A DNA stretch of 64,000 nucleotides from Glandiceps talaboti (Eukaryota; Hemichordata; Enteropneusta; Spengelidae), in NCBI RefSeq assembly GCF_964340395.1, contig NC_135570.1, positions 16,488,822 to 16,552,821 of the forward strand, given 5' to 3'. The translations under genes and the position numbers were made by a program. Under the pieces are notes generated by a model, which did no database searches, was not told the DNA's origin, and saw nothing but the letters and a program-made list of their open reading frames with translations. Of the stretch, positions 56,405 through 64,000 are shown piece after piece; the stretch's first letter is position 1; each line of letters starts with the position of its first letter.

Positions 56405-56880
56405 TGCCTGCCAATATTCGAAAATTCAATACTGCAATGACTATATGCAATACTGCAATGACTATATGCAATACTGCAATGACTATATGCAATACTGCAA
56501 TGACTATATGCGATATGACTACATGAGATGATTACATGCGATATGACTACATGCGATGTGACTACATGAGATGACTACATGCGATATGACTACATGAGGT
56601 GACTACATGCGATGCGACTACATTAGATGACTACATGAGATGACTACATGCGATATGACTACATGGGATGACTACATGCGATATGACTACATGAGGTGAC
56701 TACATGCGATGCGACTACATTAGATGACTACATGAGATGACTACATGCGATATGACTACATGGGATGACTACATGCGATATGACTACATGAGGTGACTAC
56801 ATGCGATGTGACTACATGAGATGACTACATGCGATATGACTACATGAGATGACTACATGCTATACTGCGATGCGAGATGA
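56405..56880. repeat. Tandem repeats of the left foldback arm
   Basis: Four 21-bp units of CAATACTGCAATGACTATATG (minus last base: 20-base core AATACTGCAATGACTATATG), then about 20 irregular 15-22-bp units of GACTACATGCGATAT / GACTACATGAGAT, with a larger block duplicated around 56600-56760. Confidence 0.9.
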
Positions 56881-57390
56881 TGACATGATATGCGGCGATT
56901 TTGTAATGACGTTATGCCATTCGTAGATTATTCAATATGCATAAGGGGTAGACAATTCGATATCCTGGGGGGCTTTGAAGATTGGTGGAGAGTCATTATT
57001 TTTTCCCACCTGCTTGCCTGAGAATTATTTTTTTCTCCTTCGCCTATGCTGGCAACTTTTTTTTTCTTTGCTTTTCTGAGATATCCGTATTTTTTTTACG
57101 TCAATGTTGAACACCTACATTTGTTGCCACAATTTTCTGTTTGGTTTTGGCACACGGTAATAGAGAGAGTAAAAAATGTTCTATGACACACATATTATAT
57201 TTAGAAAACTACATATTTCATACATGTTTGATTTTCAATTAAATAAACATCGTTGACAGTTTTTATGCCATGGTATGGTGACACACTGAAAATACAAATC
57301 GGAAACTTGATTGGTGAGCTCAAACATTCAGATAGACCAGTCAGTTTCTCAAGCTTGGGGGATGGGGGGTGTCAGTGTTTTTTTTCCATT

Positions 57391-58685
57391 GGGCCGACAA
57401 AAAGTCACTGACCCCCCTGAATAAAGTTTCATAGCATCTGACAGTAAGTTGTAGAGGGAAGAGCTTTGAGACTGGGATCTGTCCACCTCTTGTGTGTTAT
57501 TGTGTGTGTGAATGGGGGGGGGGGGGGGTCTAGGGTTCTACAAAACGGCCTGGAGGATTTTTACTTCTAAAGGCAATGTTTAGGCTATTCACAGACACTT
57601 TCAGACAATAATTTACAAATTTTACAAGACAGCTCTAACATGTAAAAAGCAACTCTGTGAGGTTGAAACATTTTTGAAATAAAGTTTCATAGCATCTTGA
57701 CAGTAAGAGTTGGAAGAAAGAACATTGATTTGAGACTGGAACATGTCTACCTCTTACGGGGGGTTCTTGGGGGTCCCCCCTAGAAGCCCTGGAGGTTTTT
57801 TACTTCTAAAGGCAATGTTTAGGCTATTCACAGACACTTTCAGACAATAATTTACAAGCTTTAAAAGGCAGCTCTAACATGTAAAAAGCAACTACATAAG
57901 GTTGAAACATGTTTGAAATAAAGTTCCATAGCATCTTGACAGTAAGAGGTGGAGGGAAGAACTTTGATTTGAGGCTTGGACATGTCTACGGTTTTTTTTT
58001 TACCAATTTTGGTGAATCTTATTGTTGGTTGAGTGGCCTCTGGGGTGATGGAGTGCAAGGGGTCCCCCCCCCGCCAGATCTGCAGTTTTTTGTTTCTATT
58101 TAGGCAATTTTTAGGTTATGCATAGCCTCTGAGATATATATTGCCAAGCATCGAAAAGCTAAAGTAAATATAACTTTTTACCTAAGTTTTCCATGTTATA
58201 AAAGTGGGCCTGTAACATTGGTATAGGGGCATTGATATTGCATGTATAGTAAAGTTACTGATGTGTTAGAGCACTTTAGGAGGTCATACCTAGTGTACAA
58301 TAGAAACTTGAATTTGAGTTGTGGTGTCGATACATGTAGTGTCTGAAATAGGAAGTATAGCATCCCTTTTGACAAATTCATACTGAAGAGACTAGAACAA
58401 TTTAGATTAAGTTCTTTTATAAACTATCCAATAGTATGAAGGTTACCATTACAAAACCTTCAAGTTCACTTTTGCCCCAAAGTGTAAGATAAGTGAAGCA
58501 CTGATTGTGAAACAGCCAAACACTTACATGGCATGTTCTGTAACTAGTGTGGTAGCTAGGTAATACATGTATTATATGTATAATGTTATGTATAGTTATT
58601 TATGAACCCTTACATGAAGTAATATTTAAACCATTTACGAAAGAAACAGAGAAAAGAACAAATATATATATATGTACCACATGCT
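57391..58685. mobile_element. TIR element copy 2 (nested, right end missing)
   Basis: Begins GGGCCGACAAAAAGTCACTG then ACCCCCC, the same terminus as 51522. It then has three subterminal units (TTTCATAGCATCTTGACAGT, GGAGGTTTTTTACTTCTAAA, TTCACAGACACTTTCAGACA) and a body homologous to 51585-52140 (TTGCATGTATAGTA, GAGCACTTTAGGAGGTCATA, CATGTTCTGTAACTAGTGTG then GTAGCTAGGTAATACATGTA). The inverted right half seen in copy 1 is absent. Confidence 0.75.
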
Positions 58686-59074
58686 AACGAAACTGACTGG
58701 TACCTGACATGTGTTTGAAACTGTTTGTCATGATTTGACAAGTGTCCTGGTTGGAGAGGTACGAGCAAGTTGAACAATATACTCGAACCTGTGCATCATT
58801 TCCCTGCCAAGACATTTTTTTTTCTAGCAGTAGTGGTCCGTCTTTTTTTCCATCACCCTCTCATATCCGGATTTTTTTTCAAGCAAATCCATTTGGCATC
58901 TTTTTTTCCCCGAAATCTTCCAAGCCCCCCCCCCCCCCGGATATCAAATGGTCCACCTCTTACCACGTGCAACGGTGCAATATGCTGAGGAGTACTCCCT
59001 AGCATGTTTCATATCAATACTCGTATTATGCGTATTGAATAATCTACGAATGGCATAACGTCATTACAAAATCG

Positions 59075-59700
59075 CCGCATATCATGTCATCATCTCGCAT
59101 CGCATTATTGCATATAGCTACGCGGTCATCTCATGTAGTCATGTCGCATGTAGTCATCTCATGTAGTCATATCGCATGTAGTCATCTCATGTAGTCATAT
59201 CGCATGTAGTCATCTCATGTAGTCACATCGCATGTAGTCATATCGCATGTAGTCACCTCATGTAGTCATATCGCATGTAGTCATCTCATGTAGTCATATC
59301 GCATGTAGTCATCTCATGTAGTCATATCGCATGTAGTCACCTCATGTAGTCATATCGCATGTAGTCATCTCATGTAGTCATATCGCATGTAGTCATCTCA
59401 TGTAGTCACATCGCATGTAGTCATATCGCATGTAGTCATCTCATGTAGTCATATCGCATGTAGTCACCTCATGTAGTCATCTCATGTAGTCATCGCATGT
59501 AGTCATATCGCATGTAGTCACCTCATGTAGTCATCTCATGTAGTCATCGCATGTAGTCACCTCATGTAGTCACATCGCATGTAGTCATATCGCATGTAGT
59601 CACCTCATGTAGTCACATCGCATGTAGTCATATCGCATGTAGTCACCTCATGTAGTCATCTCATGTAGTCATATCGCATATAGTCATTGCAGTATTGTAT
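59075..59700. repeat. Tandem repeats of the right foldback arm
   Basis: About 38 units of CATGTAGTCATATCG / CATGTAGTCATCT / CATGTAGTCACCT in mosaic order, the reverse complement of the left-arm repeat and expanded relative to it. Confidence 0.93.
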
Positions 59701-59736
59701 TTTCGAATATTGGCAGGCATTCTACGCTATAGTACG

Positions 59737-61500
59737 TGTACGTTACAGAATGACTGGTACAGTGATGTCAATGAATGTCTTCAACATTTGTGCAGAAGTC
59801 ACAAAAGTATTAATGTAAGAATCTCTAGTTAATCGATTCATTTGTTCTTGTTCAGCACATATTCAAGTCTTTATTCAGACGTGAGGTATATTTGTTTACT
59901 TGATAAATGTAGTAAGAACAGTTTGAATTCTAAAGGTACTAGCATTAATATTCCATTTTATGTTAGCTCAGAAGAAAAAACAATTATACATTTGCATGTA
60001 CCAAAATAAAATGACACTGCCAAACATGGTTTGTACTTTTGACTTCCTTTATCAGGACGTATCTGGACTTTATATGCGTATAAAGATACTTCTGTGTTTC
60101 CCACTTGGATGTAGCACAGGGGCGGGTCAGTGTCTCAATGAAATTATATTTTCATTTACCAAAGCAATCAGTTCACGTGACACGTTTGATTGACAGTTGT
60201 CATTGGTAGATATTGTTGGATTGATATTTATATGTTTACTCGAGTGTGCTATCTTCATAAAAATCGTCTTAAACACTTCTAAATTAAATCCTCCTCACAT
60301 AAAGAAAGAAGCGACCAAAAATTTGACTGCTCATATCGTAATTGAATCCCGAGAAATCAACTGTCTTATGAAGCTTTCCACAGTTAATAAACTAGTTGTC
60401 TTGCCATTTCTTGCCCTAATATGTGGATAATGTTGTTCCACCTATTTTAGACAGAGAGTATATCTGGTCTGAATTACATTTCCGCGCAAATGCAAACCGA
60501 GGGAACGAACAACACTTAGGGAAGGGGTGGGGGCTGATGAGAAAATATTTTGTACAAATTGTTTCCCAGTTCCCTCTTCCCATCAAGCTCACAAAAAAAC
60601 GTTGTCGCTGATTTTCATTTGTGCAGTTATATGGCATACTTCCCGTATTCTGGAGATGTGCAAATGTATGATACACTAGTATAAAATAACAGTGGTAATC
60701 GACTTCAGTGTTCATACATAATAAGAGATTTCTTTATAAGTGTGGGATTTGCAAGGAGAGGTTGGATCGTAATCTATATTTGGAGATACTTAGCCAACCC
60801 CATTCAATTGTGGTTTGGCGCAGGAACAGCATACCTTGATCACCCATGGGGAGTATTCTGGAATAGGGCTCAATCATTTGGTAACCTTGCCAAAATAAAC
60901 CACAGGCTAGCATTGAAAGGGTTCTGGAAAATTCATTAAACGGAATAATTTTTAACCGACACAATATGCACATTATGCAAGTTTTTCGATTTGCCAATCC
61001 CCTCTCAGCGCAACGGAGGATGTTTTTAGACATGGTATTTTTTACAAGTGTGTAAGTAATGTTTATGATAGTCCATATATGCTTTTCAAGTTACATTTTA
61101 AAGTTCAACATATGCCGGATCGGAGAACTAGAAAGTTTACAACCTGATGCCAGTAAATTTAATGTTTTTAAACACTGTGCCGTTCACAGATGTACATGTA
61201 TAACAACGTATAGTGGTCTTTGTTGTAGTATTTTGAATATTGACTTTAATTTATCAAATTTAATTTTCCAGATTGTCCACCTGACAATATTGATTTTATA
61301 TATTTGCCTCATAATGTATTTTAGATATAGTATTTTATTTGCCACAAACTCAAAATCATATCAACATAACAAGAGAGAAAGTACAAAAGACAGTGGAATA
61401 AATATTACAATTAAACTGATGGATGAATACAGAGTTTATGGCTGGACCACAGAAATAGTTTGAAACAAACTAGTCAAGTTTGTGGCCCATACTACAATTG
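59737..61500. other. Unassigned region with several small hydrophobic frames
   Basis: Plus-strand frames at 60197-60430 (LVDIVGLIFICLLECAIFIK, one membrane-like helix, then a Lys-rich stretch) and 61059-61463 (a second hydrophobic stretch VHLTILILYICLIMYF followed by NKRESTKDSGINITIK) look superficially like broken parts of a multi-helix membrane protein. I cannot tie them to a family, and no splice structure links them. The GC-box-like GGGAAGGGGTGGGGGC is at about 60519. Confidence 0.3.
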
Positions 61501-61655
61501 ATTAAACAAATAAAATAATCAAAGCAAAAACAAAAACAAATTTGAAATTAAAACAAAAACAAACAAAAAACAAACAAAACAAAACGCGTTCTCATCAAAA
61601 AAAAAATATAACAACTGGCATTAAATGCAATCATTGTAAGGTAGAAAAAGCTGAA
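61501..61655. other. A-rich sequence and LINE 3' flank
   Basis: AAACAAAAAC-type A-rich runs (61510-61600) next to the 3' side of the minus-strand LINE ORF. The exact 3' end of the LINE is not visible. Confidence 0.5.
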
Positions 61656-63557
61656 TTAATTTTGTAACAAATACTGTTTTAACTGAGATTTAAACGTAGT
61701 CCTGGATTGTATTTTTTTCAATTCTTCAGGTAAGGAGTTCCAATGTTTTGCAGCTGCATACTGAAAATTGTGTTGCGTCAAAGTAAGATTTACTTTTGGA
61801 ATGTAAAAGTTATCTCTCGTTGTATTCCGAGTGTGATACGTATTTGGTGGTGTGTTGAAATAGTCGTTAACTGTTTGCGGGAAGTGACCGGCCCTCAAAT
61901 CAAAAATAAATAAAGAAGTATTAAATTTGCATTGCTGGTGGACACTTAGAATTCCTAGTTGCTGAAAAAGAGGGGAGGAGGGAGCACCAATATTTGAAAA
62001 AGTTATAAAGCGAATAACTTTCTTTTGAAGGTTTAAGATAGGCTTGAGAAATGTATTGTATGTATTGCCCCATATCTCTATACAATATGAGATATGGGGC
62101 AAGATCATAGAGTTATACAGCAGAAGAAGAGTAGATTTAGGTACGTAATAGCGAATTTTGGAAATTATGCCATTAATTGGAGAAATTGCTTTCCTAACTT
62201 TTTCAATGTGTGATGTCCAAAGCATATTTTGATCTAAACACACGCCAAGATAATTGGTTGACGTTACTTGTGAAATTTGTGAGCGATTGATGCCCAGACT
62301 TCCCTCCGTTTTCACCAATCTTTGCGAAGTCTTAATAATCATGGAATTAGTTTTTTCTACATTGATAGTGAGCCTATTGGCGTCGCACCAGTCACAGACT
62401 TTCCTGAAGTCGAAATGGAGTTGATCAAGCTGAATTATATTTGAGGGATTGTTGATAAATTGAAACAAGTTTGTGTCGTCGGCAAATAATAGAAATTCAA
62501 ATGCATCAGTAGCGTTCACAATATCATTGATGTAAATCAGAAAGAGAAGGGGGCCTAAAATTGAGCCTTGTGGTACTCCACATTGTATTTCGCTATATGG
62601 CGAGGTAACATTATTTATACAGACACACTGCTTACGCTGGGAGAGATAACTTTTAAACCAAAGTAAAGGCAAGCCTCTGACACCATAGTGACTCAGTTTC
62701 TGTAGAAGAATACTATGGTCTATTGTGTCAAAGGCTTTCCGCAAATCAATGAATATACCACATGTCAGATAACCATTGTCCAGCTTATTAGCAATACCAG
62801 TGATCAGGTCAACCAGGGCAAGCTTAGTGTGTTTTTTCCTGAAACCAAACTGAGTTTTGATGAGGATGTTGTATTTTTCAAAATATATAACAAGTTGATG
62901 ATTGACAATAGATTCAAACACTTTACTGATTACGGGCAAAATTGAAATGGGGCGATAATTGCCAACATCGCATGGCGAACCTTTTTTATAAATAGGTATT
63001 ACCTTGGCAATCTTAAGTAGACTTGGAAAAATACCATTGTTGAGAGTACAGTTAATTATATGTGTGAGAGGGCATGCAATAATGTGAGCAGCGTGTATAA
63101 CTAAGAGGGGATTAATTGTGTCCTGACCGGTAGCTTTGCGGGGATCAAGCTTGAATATTTCTCCAAGGACGTCTTCTTCAGACACGGGGTGAAAGAAAAA
63201 GGAGTTGAGGTAGTTCCCATCCAGGTATTGTCTAAAGTCTTTGTTGCTTGTAATCTTTTGAGCAAGATTGGGCCCAATACCAGTGAAATAATTATTGAAT
63301 TCTTGAGCAATATCTTTTGTATCTGTTAAGCATATGTTTCCAGGGTTGTTTGTAGTTAATTTATCGGGAGAACATTTGGTATGTGTTTTGTTCAAAATCT
63401 CTTTAATAATAAGCCAAGTTTTGTTGGTGTTGCCAGAGGCATTTGAAATTTTATTGGTGTAGTAGTTTTTCTTAGCCAACCTAAGGAGCTTCGTCAATGT
63501 ATTCCTGTACCTAGTATACTTATTTTTAATTTGGTTATTCCTTGGGTGATTTTTCAT
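61656..63557 (-). CDS. LINE ORF2 reverse transcriptase (CR1/L2/Jockey-like group)
   Basis: A 633-residue open frame of a non-LTR retrotransposon polyprotein that copies element RNA into DNA at the target site. Order of motifs: linker and KATGQDTI (about 141-148), YRPISILPVISKVFE (about 201), QFGFRKKHT (about 236), motif A IFIDLRKAFDTIDH with catalytic Asp at about 271, GVPQGSILGPLLFLIYINDI (about 327-346), catalytic box LLFADDTNLF (about 356-365), thumb LTINVEKTNSM and YLGVCLDQNM, IEIWGNTYNTFLKPILNLQ, and the end AAKHWNSLPEELKKIQS. The RT is intact, but the frame starts downstream of frameshifts (63558-64000) so the element is probably dead. No Cys-rich tail or RNase H is seen. Clade not resolved without a tree. 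Confidence 0.93.
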   Translation of the reverse strand: MKNHPRNNQIKNKYTRYRNTLTKLLRLAKKNYYTNKISNASGNTNKTWLIIKEILNKTHTKCSPDKLTTNNPGNICLTDTKDIAQEFNNYFTGIGPNLAQKITSNKDFRQYLDGNYLNSFFFHPVSEEDVLGEIFKLDPRKATGQDTINPLLVIHAAHIIACPLTHIINCTLNNGIFPSLLKIAKVIPIYKKGSPCDVGNYRPISILPVISKVFESIVNHQLVIYFEKYNILIKTQFGFRKKHTKLALVDLITGIANKLDNGYLTCGIFIDLRKAFDTIDHSILLQKLSHYGVRGLPLLWFKSYLSQRKQCVCINNVTSPYSEIQCGVPQGSILGPLLFLIYINDIVNATDAFEFLLFADDTNLFQFINNPSNIIQLDQLHFDFRKVCDWCDANRLTINVEKTNSMIIKTSQRLVKTEGSLGINRSQISQVTSTNYLGVCLDQNMLWTSHIEKVRKAISPINGIISKIRYYVPKSTLLLLYNSMILPHISYCIEIWGNTYNTFLKPILNLQKKVIRFITFSNIGAPSSPLFQQLGILSVHQQCKFNTSLFIFDLRAGHFPQTVNDYFNTPPNTYHTRNTTRDNFYIPKVNLTLTQHNFQYAAAKHWNSLPEELKKIQSRTTFKSQLKQYLLQN

Positions 63558-64000
63558 TTTCGAGTTTATGTTTTGTATGTATGGATGTAAATAAGCCCTT
63601 TGTGATCCAGGGTCTTTTTAATTGACTTTTGTGTTCTTGTAAATGTTTTTATTCGAAGATGTCTTCTGATAACAGTATGAAATAAATCATTAAAAATATT
63701 GTATGCTTCAGACGGATCTTCGCACATGTGGACTGGTTGCCAGGATACATTGCTTAGGTCAGCTAAGAAGGCCTCTTTGTTGTAATTCCTGAAATCGTAG
63801 GTGTGTGTTTTGGTACTGTTTTCAAAAACGTGATGCAGACTTTTAATAATGCCGAAAATTGGATAGTGGTCTGAAATGTCTGTTTCAATTGTACCGGACT
63901 CAATAAAGTGGTCAGTAATATTTGTGAGGTGTTAGTAACTCTGGTAGGGGTGTTAATTAATTGTGTCATATTGTATGTATTCAGGAGAGTATTGTAATGA
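63558..64000 (-). pseudogene. LINE endonuclease/linker region, frameshifted
   Basis: Upstream part of the same LINE, cut by the window end. The minus strand reads MTQLINTPTRVTNTSQ, shifts frame near 63915, continues as DHFIESGTIETDISDHYPIF and later VSWQPVHMCEDPSEAYNIFN, shifts near the A-run at about 63613 to PWITKGLFTSIHTKHKL, and shifts again near 63555 into the reverse-transcriptase frame. SDHYPI is the conserved C-terminal motif (SDH) of the apurinic-type endonuclease. Three frameshifts in about 370 bp mark decay. Confidence 0.85.

Larger units (their letters stand above)
56391..59736. mobile_element. Large foldback element with tandem-repeat arms and nested TIR element
   Basis: The left arm (about 56391-56955) and right arm (about 59025-59736) are inverted copies. 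Outer ends share GAATGCCTGCCAATATTCGA and CAATACTGCAATGACTATAT; inner ends share AATGACGTTATGCCATTCGT then AGATTATTCAATA. Between them each arm holds short tandem repeats of the ATGCGATATGACTACATGAG type (right arm has the reverse complement and more copies). Further inward, C/G-run modules (GATATCC, GGGGGGCTT.GAAGATT) are also inverted. This architecture (long inverted arms made of tandem repeats, no coding region) matches foldback elements. The central 57391-58685 is a separate nested element. Confidence 0.8.

Noticed and set aside
1-64000. tRNA or rRNA genes
   Set aside because: I saw no tRNA-like A/B box pair with cloverleaf or rRNA core sequence by eye. A covariance-model scan would be needed to exclude a diverged one.

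Overview
The window is AT-rich animal DNA. It holds spliced genes with GT-AG introns, several non-LTR (LINE) retrotransposon relics, a Penelope-like relic, foldback-type DNA elements and an extraordinary load of minisatellites. The element mix and frequent TACATGTA-type words suit a marine invertebrate, possibly a lophotrochozoan, but the sequence does not fix the species.

Layout. (1) 604-29989 (+): eight coding exons of mevalonate kinase (MVK), running to the stop codon. The N-terminal exons lie upstream of the window. The introns are mostly tandem repeats with units of 33, 38, 36, 40/43, 56, 38, 10/14, 51 and 45 bp. (2) 30392-31272: a 5'-truncated LINE with a 15-bp target-site duplication. 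(3) 32422-35794 (-): a two-exon FAM151 (menorin-like) gene convergent with MVK, with a 52-bp minisatellite and a LINE 3' fragment in its intron. (4) 35960-43550: a CpG-richer putative promoter, a LINE relic, a satellite of about 169 bp, and dispersed (TG)n-linked repeats. (5) 43553-51410: about 7.8 kb of TATAC/TATAG pentanucleotide satellite that repeatedly flips strand polarity, interrupted by a perfect-looking hairpin element and a decayed Penelope-like reverse transcriptase. (6) 51411-59736: two related copies of a non-coding terminal-inverted-repeat element, one of them nested inside a larger foldback element whose arms are tandem repeats. (7) 59737-61655: unassigned. (8) 61656-64000 (-): a LINE ORF2 with an intact reverse transcriptase and frameshifted upstream sequence.

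The most unusual observation is that three MVK introns (after the exons ending at 748, 5259 and 12372) open directly with minisatellites whose unit is a copy of the exon end plus the 5' splice site. One intron therefore carries about 170 decoy donors and another about 130. The only cellular genes I can support are MVK (mevalonate/isoprenoid pathway) and FAM151. There is no sign that they cooperate; they are simply convergent neighbours.
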